DNA from: Alphaproteobacteria bacterium
GTDB taxonomy: Bacteria; Pseudomonadota; Alphaproteobacteria; Micavibrionales; Micavibrionaceae
Assembly: GCA_017999645.1 (NCBI GenBank)
Contig: JAGNLJ010000002.1
Location: 168,757-232,756 of the forward strand
DNA length: 64,000 bases
Direction of reading: 5' to 3'
A program made the translations under genes and the position numbers. The notes below the pieces were generated by a model, which saw only the letters and a program-made list of their open reading frames with translations, did no database searches and was not told the origin of the DNA. This document shows, in pieces, positions 47,384-56,971 of the stretch; positions within the stretch are counted from its first letter, which is position 1; each line of letters starts with the position of its first letter.

Positions 47384-48100
47384 CTAATCAGCAGCGGATA
47401 AAAGGTCAAGAAATTTGGCGCAGGCTTCGAGATCGGCCATCTCGGCCTTGTCCTTTTTCTCCTGCGCGGGGTCCGGGCCGTAGGTTTTTTCGTCATAAAG
47501 TCCGGCCTTGTAGTTTTCCTCAACCCGTGCGCAGGCAAAGGCCTGAGACGGGCTTAAAGCCCCCTGCACAAAGGCGGCGGCAAGAACCACCGAACCGCAA
47601 AGCGGCGTCACCACCTGCAGAACGGTAAAACGGTCGTCATCCAGCCCTTCGGTATATTCAAGCAGGGCTTCGTAGGCGGCGGCGGGCTGTTTCAACGCTT
47701 TAAGATCGGTCGTCGTCTCAAGCGCGGAGCCGAATTCCTGTTCAAACCAGCTAAGCCAGGGGTCCCATGCGGCTTGCTGTGCCCCCGCCATTTCGGGAGG
47801 AAGCGCGGCCCGGTAACAGATGAGGTCGGTATCCAGGTATTTCATGAGGGCATCTGTCATAGCCGGACGTTCGCTGCCGACGCGGTCGATGCGCGTGCTG
47901 AGCAGCTGGGTCAGCGGCATTTCCGAGGGCATGATCTTGTCGCCCTGCCGGTTCCATTCCTGCAGGATGGCGTTCGCAAGACCCAGATGCGGCGTCTCCA
48001 GCAGATTTCGCGCCGGGGTTTTGACAGGCTTGCCGTCGAGAAGGATGCTGCGCCCCTTCTTGCCGTCGCCGAGGCTGACGAATTTATAAAAACGCTTCAT
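47384..48100 (-). CDS. ATP12-family F1-ATPase assembly chaperone
   Basis: ATP12 helps assemble the F1 part of ATP synthase, protecting the alpha subunit. The 238-residue protein has the family motifs ILLDGKPVKTPARNLLETP, LANAILQEWNRQGDKI, MPLTQLLSTRIDRV and DTDLICYRAALPPE, then WDPWLSWFEQEFG. The family is found in mitochondria and Alphaproteobacteria. It starts 2 nt after the upstream AsmA-like gene. Confidence 0.93.
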   Translation of the reverse strand: MKRFYKFVSLGDGKKGRSILLDGKPVKTPARNLLETPHLGLANAILQEWNRQGDKIMPSEMPLTQLLSTRIDRVGSERPAMTDALMKYLDTDLICYRAALPPEMAGAQQAAWDPWLSWFEQEFGSALETTTDLKALKQPAAAYEALLEYTEGLDDDRFTVLQVVTPLCGSVVLAAAFVQGALSPSQAFACARVEENYKAGLYDEKTYGPDPAQEKKDKAEMADLEACAKFLDLLSAAD

Positions 48101-48102
48101 GC

Positions 48103-49155
48103 TCAGGGCGCTTTTTTAATGGCACCGGTGTCGATGCGCCAGCCTTTCAGCGGCAGTGGGCCTTTATATCCACCCTCAGAAACATCGCCGCGATAAAGCG
48201 TTCCGGCATCAAGCTCAAGATCGATGAGTTCAGAATCATCAGCGACGCAGAAAGCGTTTTCAACAATCGTCATCAAACCATCATAAGCCGAGCCCGCTGA
48301 GAAATCACCGGTATGAAACTCCGTACTGTTCAAGGCTCCATCGATCCGGAGTATGCCAAGACGCTCGGTCCTCAAGTGCAGATTAACATCGGGTTTAATA
48401 TCCGTTTCATGCTCTTTCATGATGATATCGCCAGATATTTTAACCCTGTTTTCTTGCCTCGTTATGACGATGTTACCCGTCGAAACAGGTTTATCGCCCA
48501 ATTTAACTTCGATGTTCTCAAGCACCATGTCCTGCTTGTCAGTTTCCTTCATATGACCTGTGAAGGATGCATCACCGAACGTTATATTGAGATCGCGCTC
48601 ACGACCGAAGCTATAATTCTTACCGCCGCCGAGACCTGACGATTCCATACTGTATGAAACGGCAAAGGGATGATCGCCAATTAAGCCCGTGCTTTCCATG
48701 CGCGGACCGCTTTCAGTCTCGACGATCGCCAGCCTGTCAACGCGCACGCCTTTTTCCATGAGAGTTTCGGGCAGGGCACGAAACCCCTCGATATTCATCT
48801 TTTTGATTTTTCCGGTTCTGGCCATTACATCCCAGAAACCGAATGTGACCTGGACTTTCTGAGCTGCCATGACAACATCGATCTGACCACGACGGAAAAA
48901 TTCTGTATTTTCGAAATCCAGAACAATGTCAGGAAAGAAATTCATATTATTGAGCTTGCCGACTTTCGCATCATAGCCTGTATTTTCAGCGACAAACTCT
49001 TCAATCGATTTTTTAAGCGTATCGCTCGAACCGCCGAGATTGGCAAGAACCGCAAAAATCAGAATCAAGCCTGCAAGAACAAAAAAGAGAACCTTGAAAG
49101 TCGTTCCGAACCATCTTCTGCGCTGCGGTTTTACATCAAGAGTTTCTTCAGTCAT
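48103..49155 (-). CDS. AsmA-like membrane-anchored protein
   Basis: A 350-residue protein with a basic cytoplasmic tail (KPQRRRWF), one membrane helix at about 20-40 (VLFFVLAGLILIFAVLA) and a periplasmic beta-rich part. The early part (SIEEFVAENTGYDAKVGKLNNMNFFPDIVLDFENTEF) resembles AsmA proteins, which help move phospholipid or adjust outer membrane assembly. At 350 residues it is short for AsmA. Function is inferred. It lies between rluC and the ATP12 gene. Confidence 0.65.
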   Translation of the reverse strand: MTEETLDVKPQRRRWFGTTFKVLFFVLAGLILIFAVLANLGGSSDTLKKSIEEFVAENTGYDAKVGKLNNMNFFPDIVLDFENTEFFRRGQIDVVMAAQKVQVTFGFWDVMARTGKIKKMNIEGFRALPETLMEKGVRVDRLAIVETESGPRMESTGLIGDHPFAVSYSMESSGLGGGKNYSFGRERDLNITFGDASFTGHMKETDKQDMVLENIEVKLGDKPVSTGNIVITRQENRVKISGDIIMKEHETDIKPDVNLHLRTERLGILRIDGALNSTEFHTGDFSAGSAYDGLMTIVENAFCVADDSELIDLELDAGTLYRGDVSEGGYKGPLPLKGWRIDTGAIKKAP

Positions 49156-49160
49156 ATGAT

Positions 49161-50144
49161 CTAATCCTCCATATCCTCGAAGGGGTCGCTTTTGTCGTTC
49201 GGTGAAAATCCGAAATTTTTCCAGCTTACAAGCAATTCCGGCGGCAGGGGCGCGGTCACGTCGATTGTACCTTTACGCATGGGGTGCGGCAGGATAACGC
49301 GGCGGGCATGTAAATGCAGACGTTTCGCGTGCTCCATGGTTTCGATTTTAGCACCGGAGCCGCCATATTTTCCGTCGCCCAGAATGGGACTGCCCATGAC
49401 CTGCGCGTGAACGCGGATCTGGTGCATGCGGCCTGTACGCGGCCAGAAGGCAACAAAGGCCGCGTCATCGCCAACATTTTCGAGAACGGAATAATCAGTG
49501 CGGGATTTCTTGCCGTCCTTTTCATCGACGAGCATTTTTTCCTTGCGTGGACCACCGCCCTTTATCAGCGCGGCGCGGATCGTTCCTTTAATAATTTTCG
49601 GCGTCGGCGCAACGATGGCCCAGTATATTTTTTTAATTTCCCGGCCTTTGAAGGTTTCGCCCAGAACCCGCGCGGCCTGCGCCGAGCGAGCGAGCAGCAG
49701 CACGCCACTGGTGTCTTTATCAAGGCGATGAACGAGGCGCGGTTTCACACCCTCCTTATTTTTCAAAGCATCAAGCAAACCGTCAATGTGGCGCTTCATT
49801 TTTGTGCCACCCTGCGTAGCAAGATCGGCGGGCTTATTCAGCGCGATAACGTCACCATCGTCGTAAATGACCAGTGATTTGATAAAAGCACGGTCCTTGT
49901 CCGAGATTTCCTTACGGGTTTTCTGACGCTGGCCGATCGTAGCGATCGGCGGGATGCGTACGTCCTGCCCGGCTTTCAGACGGGTTTCGGCTTTAGCGCG
50001 CTTGCTGTCGACGCGGATCTGGCCCTGACGCATAAGTTTCTGGGCCAGAACATAAGGAAGTTCCGGCACATGGCGTTTAAGCCAGCGGTCAAGACGCTGG
50101 CCGTCGTCGTCTTTTGCGACTTCTATATGACGTACATTGCTCAT
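49161..50144 (-). CDS. rluC: RluA-family 23S rRNA pseudouridine synthase
   Basis: The 327-residue protein (start ATG 50144) has an N-terminal S4 RNA-binding domain (QRLDRWLKRHVPELPYVLAQKLMRQGQI) and a pseudouridine synthase domain with the catalytic Asp in RLVHRLDKDTSGVLLLA. The short GQDVRIP linker and RTGRMHQIRVHAQVMG fit RluC, which modifies 23S positions 955, 2504 and 2580 in E. coli. A longer upstream frame has no homology-like sequence and overlaps crcB. The start overlaps the crcB stop (ATGA). Confidence 0.92.
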   Translation of the reverse strand: MSNVRHIEVAKDDDGQRLDRWLKRHVPELPYVLAQKLMRQGQIRVDSKRAKAETRLKAGQDVRIPPIATIGQRQKTRKEISDKDRAFIKSLVIYDDGDVIALNKPADLATQGGTKMKRHIDGLLDALKNKEGVKPRLVHRLDKDTSGVLLLARSAQAARVLGETFKGREIKKIYWAIVAPTPKIIKGTIRAALIKGGGPRKEKMLVDEKDGKKSRTDYSVLENVGDDAAFVAFWPRTGRMHQIRVHAQVMGSPILGDGKYGGSGAKIETMEHAKRLHLHARRVILPHPMRKGTIDVTAPLPPELLVSWKNFGFSPNDKSDPFEDMED

Positions 50145-50521
50145 GGCGTTATAAATCTCATGGCTAATAGCCCTGCGAAAAGGGCGGCGATTGAAACAGT
50201 CACGGATACGACAACATAAACAACGGCCATAGTCGTCGAACCCCCGCTCCATAAATTTGCAAAATCGAGAGAGAACGCAGAGAAAGTTGTGAAGCCCCCA
50301 AGAAATCCCGTAATCAAAAACAACTTCATCTCTTCGGGTGGTTGCCAGACGGATGCGAACATGCCCGTTAAAGCCCCAATCAAAAAGGAGCCCACGATAT
50401 TCACGATCAGCGTTCCCCACGGAAAATTCATGCCGAGCATTTTTCCAGCACCTATATAGGTGCCGTAGCGCAGGACCGACCCGAGAGCGCCGCCGAGGGC
50501 AATGGCGAGTATTGTTTTCAT
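50141..50521 (-). CDS. crcB: Fluoride exporter CrcB (Fluc)
   Basis: CrcB is a small dual-topology channel that expels fluoride. The 126 residues form four helices. The signature is GGALGSVLRYG at the start, NIVGSFLIGALTG, then GFLGGFTTFSAFSLD, whose Phe and Thr residues line the pore. A single gene means a homodimer. It is coupled to rluC by a 4-nt overlap. Only 25 nt separate it from the divergent DMT gene, so its promoter lies inside that gene. No fluoride riboswitch was seen. Confidence 0.95.
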   Translation of the reverse strand: MKTILAIALGGALGSVLRYGTYIGAGKMLGMNFPWGTLIVNIVGSFLIGALTGMFASVWQPPEEMKLFLITGFLGGFTTFSAFSLDFANLWSGGSTTMAVVYVVVSVTVSIAALFAGLLAMRFITP

Positions 50522-50546
50522 AGGCTTAACCCCTTAATGTCCCACC

Positions 50547-51419
50547 ATGTTTAGCGGTTTAAGCCCCACATATAAAGGAATTCTTTTGGCCTTGAGCGGT
50601 TATTCGGCCTTTGCCGTGGCGGATATCTGCGCCAAATGGCTGATGCAGCATTACACGGTTTCGCAGGTTATCTGCATCGAGAACATATTGGCAGTGATTT
50701 TGCTGGTCATTTTGTCTCCCCTGCTTGGAGGGCTGAAGGGCACGTTCGACCGCAAAAATCTCAAAATCAACCTCTGCCGGGCCGCGCTTAATTTTACCCT
50801 CGCGATGATCCTGAACTATTCTTACAAGATTTTTCCGCTGGCCGACGTCTACACCATGATTTTTACCAAGCCGTTCATGGTTACCCTGCTCGCTTTCTGG
50901 TTTTTCAGGGAAGTGGCCAGCAAGGCGCAGTGGCTGGCAATTGTTGCAGGATTTATCGGTGTGATAATTGCCATGCGCCCTGGCACGGAAGTTTTCGACC
51001 CGATGCTATTCCTGCCCTTGCTTGCTACGGTTATGATTGCCCTGCTGTTCTTTACCGCGCGATTTCTGGACAAGCCCAGCGCGTTCAGCGCAGGATTTTT
51101 CCCAACCCTTGGCGTTGCGGTTCTGGCTTTTCCTTTAATGATAACTGATTTTGTGATGCCGGCGATTGACCATATGGCGGTTTTCGTTCTACTGGGAATT
51201 ATGGCAGCGCTTGGCATGACAGCCGTATCGTTATCTTTCAGAATTGCGGCATCGTCTGTGGTGGCACCGTTCCTTTATATTGAAATGCTCTGGGCGCTGG
51301 TTTTCGGCTGGCTGATTTTCGGGGATGCACCTGATGTGTGGATGCTCACGGGTGCTGGCATCATCATCCTCAGCGGGATTTATTTACTTTTGAGCGAGCG
51401 ACGTAATTTAGCCCAGTAA
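50547..51419 (+). CDS. DMT-family (EamA) transporter
   Basis: A 290-residue protein with ten helices in two EamA repeats. Features: GYSAFAVADICAKWLMQHY in helix 1, SYKIFPLADVYTMIFTKPFMVTLLA in helix 4, and SFRIAASSVVAPFLYIEMLWA in helix 9. Family members export amino acids or other small metabolites. The substrate is unknown. No clear ribosome site precedes the ATG. Its 3' end overlaps the convergent rarA gene by 40 nt. Confidence 0.9.
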   Translation: MFSGLSPTYKGILLALSGYSAFAVADICAKWLMQHYTVSQVICIENILAVILLVILSPLLGGLKGTFDRKNLKINLCRAALNFTLAMILNYSYKIFPLADVYTMIFTKPFMVTLLAFWFFREVASKAQWLAIVAGFIGVIIAMRPGTEVFDPMLFLPLLATVMIALLFFTARFLDKPSAFSAGFFPTLGVAVLAFPLMITDFVMPAIDHMAVFVLLGIMAALGMTAVSLSFRIAASSVVAPFLYIEMLWALVFGWLIFGDAPDVWMLTGAGIIILSGIYLLLSERRNLAQ

Positions 51420-52693
51420 TCGAGACGTTTTTTGATCTCGCGCTCAAAGCCACGCTCCGGCGGGTTATAAAATTCCTGCGGGCCCAGTTCCTCCGGCCAG
51501 AAATTCTGCCCTGAAAACGCACCGTCATAATCGTGGTCGTACTGGTAACCCGCGTGATAGCCGAGATCTTTCATCAGTTTCGTCGGTTTGTTGAGGATAT
51601 TTTTTGGCGGCATAAGGGAGCCGCTTTTCTCAGCCGCCTGTTTCGCGGCCTGAAACGCCATATAACTCGCGTTGGATTTTGGTGCGGTGGCGAGATATGT
51701 GCAGGCCTGCGCCATGGCGAGTTCACCTTCAGGCAAACCGAGACGCTCAAATGCCTGCCACGCGGCCATAACGACCTGCAGCGCCTGCGGATCGGCGTTG
51801 GAAACATCCTCCGACGCCACGCACGCCATGCGGCGGAGGATATATTCCGGCGTCTCGCCGCCAGCCAGCATGCGCGCCATCCAATAGAGCGCGGCATCGG
51901 CATCCGAACCACGCAATGATTTGTGAAAGGCGGAAATCAGGTTGTAATGCGCGTCATCTTTCTTATCGTAGAGCGGCGCGCGGCGCTGGATGATTTTCAG
52001 CAGGCTTTCGGTGTCCAGTTTTTTGGCCTGATTCAAAACCTGTTCGGCCATCGACAACGCATAACGTCCGTCCCCATCGGCCATGGCTTTTAATGTCTCA
52101 CGGGCGCGTTCATCGAGAGAGAGCCTTTTACCGGCTTCTTTCTCAGCGCGTTCCAGAATGATTTCCAGCGCGGCATCGTCCAGCCGTTTCAACACAAAAA
52201 CCTGCGCACGGGAGAGAAGCGCGGAATTAAGTTCAAAAGACGGGTTTTCGGTTGTGGCACCGATCAGGAGAATCGTGCCGTCTTCCATCACGGGCAGAAA
52301 CGCATCCTGCTGCGATTTTGAAAAGCGGTGAATTTCATCAACGAAGAGCAGCGTGCCCTTGCCGTTTTTATGCCGAATACGGGCGGAATCGAAAATCTTC
52401 CGCAAATCTGCCACGCCTGAAAAGATGGCCGAAATCTGCTCGAAATGAAGGTCGGTGTGGTCGGCCACGATCCGGGCCAGCGTCGTCTTGCCGCAGCCCG
52501 GCGGGCCCCAGAGGATAAAGGACGACAGGCGCCCGCCCTCCAGCATGACCTTTAAGGGGCCGTCCGGACCGACCAGATGCTCCTGCCCCGCCACATCCTC
52601 AAGGGCGCGGGGGCGCAGGCGCTCCGGCAGCGGCCTGTTAAGCTCCTGCCCGGGCTCGTTTTCCTGGTTAGCGGCTACGAACAAATCAGCCAT
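51380..52693 (-). CDS. rarA: Replication-associated recombination protein RarA (MgsA)
   Basis: RarA is an AAA+ ATPase related to clamp loaders that works at stalled replication forks. The 437-residue protein begins with PLPERLRPRALEDVAGQEHLVGP. Walker A is GPPGCGKTTLARIV, Walker B LLFVDEIHRFSK, then sensor 1 IGATTENPSFELN. The C-terminal oligomerisation domain holds SAFHKSLRGSDADAALYWMARML and KSNASYMAFQAA. It is divergent from nadA. Confidence 0.96.
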   Translation of the reverse strand: MADLFVAANQENEPGQELNRPLPERLRPRALEDVAGQEHLVGPDGPLKVMLEGGRLSSFILWGPPGCGKTTLARIVADHTDLHFEQISAIFSGVADLRKIFDSARIRHKNGKGTLLFVDEIHRFSKSQQDAFLPVMEDGTILLIGATTENPSFELNSALLSRAQVFVLKRLDDAALEIILERAEKEAGKRLSLDERARETLKAMADGDGRYALSMAEQVLNQAKKLDTESLLKIIQRRAPLYDKKDDAHYNLISAFHKSLRGSDADAALYWMARMLAGGETPEYILRRMACVASEDVSNADPQALQVVMAAWQAFERLGLPEGELAMAQACTYLATAPKSNASYMAFQAAKQAAEKSGSLMPPKNILNKPTKLMKDLGYHAGYQYDHDYDGAFSGQNFWPEELGPQEFYNPPERGFEREIKKRLDYWAKLRRSLKSK

Positions 52694-52769
52694 ATTCCTT
52701 GACCTTGACCCCTGTAATGTGTGACATACATCAACTTATAAAATAATGGCGAACATATAAAGAACAAAT

Positions 52770-53792
52770 ATGGCTGCGCTTACACAAGTAAAGGGGTTGG
52801 AGTACACGGACGAGGTCGCTAAAAGCACCGCTCCGGCATACCAGAAATTGGCTCGCCAATACCGCGAAGACTACTGGAAAACCCTTGCGCCTTACATCCA
52901 CGAAATCAACCGCCTGAAGAAGGAAAAGAACGCCGTCATCCTGGCGCACAATTACATGACGCCGGATATTTTTTACGGCGTCGGCGATATCGTGGGCGAC
53001 TCCCTCAAACTCGCGCAGGAAGCGGCGAAGACGCAGGCCGACATTATCGTCCAGTGCGGCGTGCATTTCATGGCGGAGACATCCAAAGTCCTGTGCCCTG
53101 ATAAAAAAGTTTTAATCCCCGACATGAAAGCAGGCTGTAGTTTAGCTGAATCCATCACCGCCGCCGATGTACGCGCATTGAAAGCACAGCACCCGGGAAT
53201 TCCCGTCGTGACCTATGTGAATACGTCTGCGGAAGTGAAAGCGGAGTCCGATGTCTGCTGCACATCGTCGAACGCACTCAGGATCGTGAATGCGCTCGGC
53301 AAGGAAGGTCACGGCACCGTCATCATGACGCCCGATAAGTTCCTCGCGCAGAATGTGGCAGCGCAAACGGACGTAAAAATCATCGTCTGGGACGGTGCCT
53401 GCATCGTGCATGAACGTTTCACCGCGCAGGATGTCAAGCGCGTGCGCGCGCAACATGGCGGCGCTATCGTCCTCGCGCACCCTGAATGCCCGCCGGAAGT
53501 GATCGCAGAATCGGACTACACCGGATCAACCGCGCAAATGGATGATTACATTAAAAAGAACCAGCCGAAAAAGGCCGTGCTGATGACCGAATGTTCGATG
53601 AGCGATAACATCGCCAGCGCCAACCCGGAAGTCGAGATGATCGGTGCATGCCAGATGTGTCCGTATATGAAGCGTATCTCTCTGCCGAAAATTCTGGCAT
53701 GCCTGCAAACTGAATCGCCGGAAGTTCTGGTTCCCGCCGAGATCATCCCCCGCGCCCGCCGTGCGGTGGAGCGCATGCTGGAACTTAGCTGA
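52770..53792 (+). CDS. nadA: Quinolinate synthase NadA
   Basis: NadA condenses iminoaspartate with dihydroxyacetone phosphate to quinolinate for NAD synthesis. It carries a 4Fe-4S cluster. The 340-residue protein shows LAHNYMTPDI, VQCGVHFMAETSKVL, and the three cluster cysteines in DMKAGCSLAE, DVCCTSSNA and GACQMCPYMKRI. The order nadA-nadC here lacks nadB; the TGA and nadC ATG share one base (TGATG). The 76-nt gap to rarA holds no clear single promoter. Confidence 0.97.
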   Translation: MAALTQVKGLEYTDEVAKSTAPAYQKLARQYREDYWKTLAPYIHEINRLKKEKNAVILAHNYMTPDIFYGVGDIVGDSLKLAQEAAKTQADIIVQCGVHFMAETSKVLCPDKKVLIPDMKAGCSLAESITAADVRALKAQHPGIPVVTYVNTSAEVKAESDVCCTSSNALRIVNALGKEGHGTVIMTPDKFLAQNVAAQTDVKIIVWDGACIVHERFTAQDVKRVRAQHGGAIVLAHPECPPEVIAESDYTGSTAQMDDYIKKNQPKKAVLMTECSMSDNIASANPEVEMIGACQMCPYMKRISLPKILACLQTESPEVLVPAEIIPRARRAVERMLELS

Positions 53793-54628
53793 TGAATACC
53801 CTCCAGATTGAAGCGATTGTCCGCCAGGCCCTTATGGAAGATCTTGGCCACGGGCGTGATGTTACTTCGGAATTACTGATCCCCGCCGAAGCGAATGCAA
53901 AGGCCCTGTTGCGCGCCCGCGCGCCCGGCGTCGTGGCGGGCTTAATCGTCGGACTGTCCGCCTTTACCCTCACCGACCCGGATTTTGAAATCACGCTGCA
54001 TGCGAATGACGGAGGGGTAATTGAGGCCGGTCAGGACATAGCCGAAATCGAAGGCCCTGCACGGCCTCTCCTTACCGCCGAGCGCACGGCGCTTAATTTT
54101 ATCCAGCAAATGTCTGGCGTTGCGACCCTAACCGCAAAATATGTTGAACAGGTCAAAAGCACGGACGCGAAAATAACCTGTACGCGCAAGACGATTCCTA
54201 ATTTACGTGCGCTTCAGAAATACGCCGTGCGTTGCGGCGGCGGGCATAACCACCGCTCCGGTCTTGATGACATGATTTTGATCAAGGACAATCACATTGC
54301 CGTTGCGGGCGGCGTCAAGCAGGCGCTCGCGCAGGTGAAAAATGCGGGTCATGGCCTCAAGGTTGAAATCGAAGTCGATACGATCAAGCAACTGGAAGAA
54401 GTTTTGAAATCCGGCGGCGCGGATATCGTGATGCTGGATAATTTCAAGCTCGTCGACCTCAAGAAAGCCGTTGCCCTCGCCAAGGGAAAAATCGTTACTG
54501 AGGCCTCCGGCGGCGTGACACTTGAAACTGTCCGGGCCATCGCGGAAACCGGCGTGGACTACATTTCCGTCGGTGCCCTTACCCACAGCGCCCCAGCGCT
54601 CGATATAGGCCTTGATATAGACATTTAA
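53792..54628 (+). CDS. nadC: Nicotinate-nucleotide pyrophosphorylase NadC
   Basis: NadC turns quinolinate and PRPP into nicotinate mononucleotide. The 278-residue protein has LLTAERTALNFIQQMSGVAT, the CTRKTIPNLRALQKYAVRCGG loop, HRSGLDDMILIKDNHI, and the EVDTIKQLEEVL and DIVMLDNF barrel motifs that bind the substrate. The end SGGVTLETVRAIAETGVD, ISVGALTHSAPALDI is typical. It follows nadA with overlapping stop and start codons. Confidence 0.97.
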   Translation: MNTLQIEAIVRQALMEDLGHGRDVTSELLIPAEANAKALLRARAPGVVAGLIVGLSAFTLTDPDFEITLHANDGGVIEAGQDIAEIEGPARPLLTAERTALNFIQQMSGVATLTAKYVEQVKSTDAKITCTRKTIPNLRALQKYAVRCGGGHNHRSGLDDMILIKDNHIAVAGGVKQALAQVKNAGHGLKVEIEVDTIKQLEEVLKSGGADIVMLDNFKLVDLKKAVALAKGKIVTEASGGVTLETVRAIAETGVDYISVGALTHSAPALDIGLDIDI

Positions 54629-54766
54629 GTCTCTGATAATAAACAATTAAATCGCACGTCTATGACCTTAAAAAATTAGGGTTAATTTCACCTTTTTTAC
54701 CGATAATTATTATATAAGCCCGGCGCAGGGTGGCCGGGTAAAAAGGCTTAAATTCAAGAGCTTTGG

Positions 54767-55333
54767 ATGGTGCGTTCCATAAATTTTATTGCAGGCGTTT
54801 TGCTGGCCATGACCATTGGCACGGCGCAGGCACAGGCTGTCACCGAACTTACGGATGACAATATCCGCAGCTTCATCGAGCAAACCACCGCGATTACATC
54901 CGGACGCGAAAGCGAAATGGATGACGAACAGATCAATAACTATCTTGACGAGCATCTGCATCACGATGCGCGCTTCAAAAGCACCATGCGTTATGCCATC
55001 CCAGGTTTTGATACCCAGGTCAAAATCATGACTGTCGATAAGGACGATTTTATCGAGAGCATTCATCAATCCGCCAATACGATGGATGGTTATGAAAGCC
55101 AGATTGAAGTATCTGAGATAAAAATTTCCAAAGATGGCCGCAAGGCAACGCTGAAAACCCGCACGCTTGAAAGCGGAAAAATGCCGGTTTCGGATAACAT
55201 CGAACTGGAAGAAGTCCCTGTCGAGGGGATGTCGACCTGCACGCAGACTTTGATGCTCAGCAAAGAAGATATCATCCAGATGTATAACGCCACGTGCGTG
55301 ACGGACATTCAATTTAAAACCTTCGACCCCTAA
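54767..55333 (+). CDS. Secreted protein of unknown function
   Basis: A 188-residue protein with a signal peptide (INFIAGVLLAMTIGTAQAQA). The mature part is acidic, mixed alpha/beta in look, with helix-like LTDDNIRSFIEQTTA and IEVSEIKISKDGRKATLKTRT strands. It has two cysteines near the end (STCTQT, NATCVT) that could pair. No family is recognised. A GC hairpin (CCCGGC-8 nt-GCCGGG, 54718-54737) lies in its leader. It converges on the FkbM gene with a 4-nt overlap. Confidence 0.7.
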   Translation: MVRSINFIAGVLLAMTIGTAQAQAVTELTDDNIRSFIEQTTAITSGRESEMDDEQINNYLDEHLHHDARFKSTMRYAIPGFDTQVKIMTVDKDDFIESIHQSANTMDGYESQIEVSEIKISKDGRKATLKTRTLESGKMPVSDNIELEEVPVEGMSTCTQTLMLSKEDIIQMYNATCVTDIQFKTFDP

Positions 55334-56163
55334 ATATTCTCGTAAACGACAGGACTGGCCAGGATATTTTCCCATTTCTTTTTGGGATTGAAGGGCGCAA
55401 GAACCGGCTGTTCACGGCTGCGCCGGATGCCGTAATAGAAATAACCTTTGTCGAAGATGGTCGAAAGATTTCTGTCGGTTCGGAAATCCTTGCGGGAATG
55501 CTCGCCGAATTCAAATATCACGAACGGTCGGTGCTTTTTGATCGTGGAGGCGAGACCTTTTAAAACTTTTTTTTCATGGCCTTCGACATCTATTTTTATG
55601 ACGGCGGGGCGTATATTGTTTTCAGCAAAAAATTTGTCACCCTCACGCACCTCAAAGAAAATATCACCGCTTGAACTTTCTTTAATAAACCGGCCGGTTC
55701 CGAGGTTGTCGCCCTTGGGCAAACGAAACGGCAACTGTTCATTTTTTTCCGACAGACCAAAAGGATAAAGATGCAGATGCAGAAGATTATTCGCCGTAAT
55801 ATTATGCTCAGCATGCTGACGCACTTTCTCCCAAGGTTCGAAGCCGTGGACAAAATCGGCGACATCCGCAACCGCCAGCATATGCAAGCCAGTATTGGCG
55901 CCGATATCGACGTAAACAGCTTCGCGACCGTTCTTCTTGCAATATTGAAGTAGTTTACGCATTACCCGGATTGTGGAGGGCTCGTGCATGCCGTAGCGGT
56001 AAACCTTGCAGTCCAGATGCGTGTTGGTCGTGCCGTGATAATTCTGGCCGAATACATCGAGGGAAAAATCCTCGGCCTCTGGAATGTTGATAAATCTTCC
56101 CAGTTTCTTCCGCAGCGTGAGTGGAAGAACGGTATTACGGGTTATGTCGAGGATGAGTGACAT
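55330..56163 (-). CDS. FkbM-family methyltransferase
   Basis: A 277-residue SAM-dependent methyltransferase of the FkbM type. Motif I is VYVDIGANTGLHMLAV, the acidic loop is FEPWEKVRQHAEHN, and the FkbM signature is VIKIDVEGHEKKVLKGL. Such enzymes often methylate sugars or polyketides, but the substrate cannot be told. The ATG at 56163, just after the sdhB stop, is preferred over ATG 56211, which would overlap sdhB by 38 nt. It is the last gene of the sdh run. Confidence 0.85.
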   Translation of the reverse strand: MSLILDITRNTVLPLTLRKKLGRFINIPEAEDFSLDVFGQNYHGTTNTHLDCKVYRYGMHEPSTIRVMRKLLQYCKKNGREAVYVDIGANTGLHMLAVADVADFVHGFEPWEKVRQHAEHNITANNLLHLHLYPFGLSEKNEQLPFRLPKGDNLGTGRFIKESSSGDIFFEVREGDKFFAENNIRPAVIKIDVEGHEKKVLKGLASTIKKHRPFVIFEFGEHSRKDFRTDRNLSTIFDKGYFYYGIRRSREQPVLAPFNPKKKWENILASPVVYENI

Positions 56164-56173
56164 GGCCGGTACT

Positions 56174-56971
56174 TTATTCGCCCGAAACCATAAGCTTTTT
56201 GATTTCGGCAATGCCCTGCGCCGGGTTCAGGCCCTTGGGGCATGTCTTGGTGCAGTTCATGATCGTGTGACAGCGATACATGCTGAACGGATCCTTCAGT
56301 TTTTCGAGGCGTTTTGCCTTCGCCTTGTCGCGCGTATCCCTGAGCCAGCGCCAGGCTTGCAGCAGGACAGCCGGGCCGAGGAATTTATCGGCGTTCCACC
56401 AGTAACTCGGGCACGCCGTGGAGCAGCAGAAGCAGAGAATGCAACCGGCGGGGCCGTGACCATCGGCACCATTGAGCGCCTCTGAATCGGCCTGGGATTG
56501 CAGGCGTTCGCGGCCATTTTCAGGTACGGGTTCGTCGTTCTGGAGCCACGGTTCTATAGATTCGTATTGCTTGTAGACATGTTTGAGATCGGGCACGAGG
56601 TCTTTTACCACCGCCATGTGCGGCAGCGGCGTGATTTTGGTGTTATCGCCGCAGTCATGAATGGCCTTGGTGCAGGCCAGCGTATTCGTGCCGTCGATAT
56701 TCATCGAACATGAGCCGCAGATGCCTTCGCGGCAGGAGCGGCGGAAGGTCAGCGTGGAATCGATCTTGTCCTTGATGTAGATGATCGCATCCAGAACCAT
56801 CGGGCCGCATTTGGACAAATCAATTGTGTATTCGTCGAGGCGGGGATTCTGGCCGTCATCCGGGTCCCAGCGATAGACGCGGAAGGTTTTTTTATTTTTG
56901 GCCTCGCCCGCGGCATCGATTTTCTTGCCGGGGAGGATCTTGGAATTCTGCGGGAGCGTAAACTGGACCAT
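56174..56971 (-). CDS. sdhB: Succinate dehydrogenase iron-sulfur subunit SdhB
   Basis: SdhB passes electrons from SdhA to the quinone site through three clusters. The 265-residue protein has the 2Fe-2S cysteines in [16 protein letters not shown] and LACTKAI, the 4Fe-4S cysteines in [17 protein letters not shown], and the 3Fe-4S cysteines in [17 protein letters not shown]. Its ATG shares one base with the sdhA TAA. Confidence 0.98.
   Translation of the reverse strand: MVQFTLPQNSKILPGKKIDAAGEAKNKKTFRVYRWDPDDGQNPRLDEYTIDLSKCGPMVLDAIIYIKDKIDSTLTFRRSCREGICGSCSMNIDGTNTLACTKAIHDCGDNTKITPLPHMAVVKDLVPDLKHVYKQYESIEPWLQNDEPVPENGRERLQSQADSEALNGADGHGPAGCILCFCCSTACPSYWWNADKFLGPAVLLQAWRWLRDTRDKAKAKRLEKLKDPFSMYRCHTIMNCTKTCPKGLNPAQGIAEIKKLMVSGE

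Noticed and set aside
50522..50700. Fluoride riboswitch before crcB
   Set aside because: No conserved fluoride riboswitch core was seen, and the upstream region is coding sequence of the divergent transporter.
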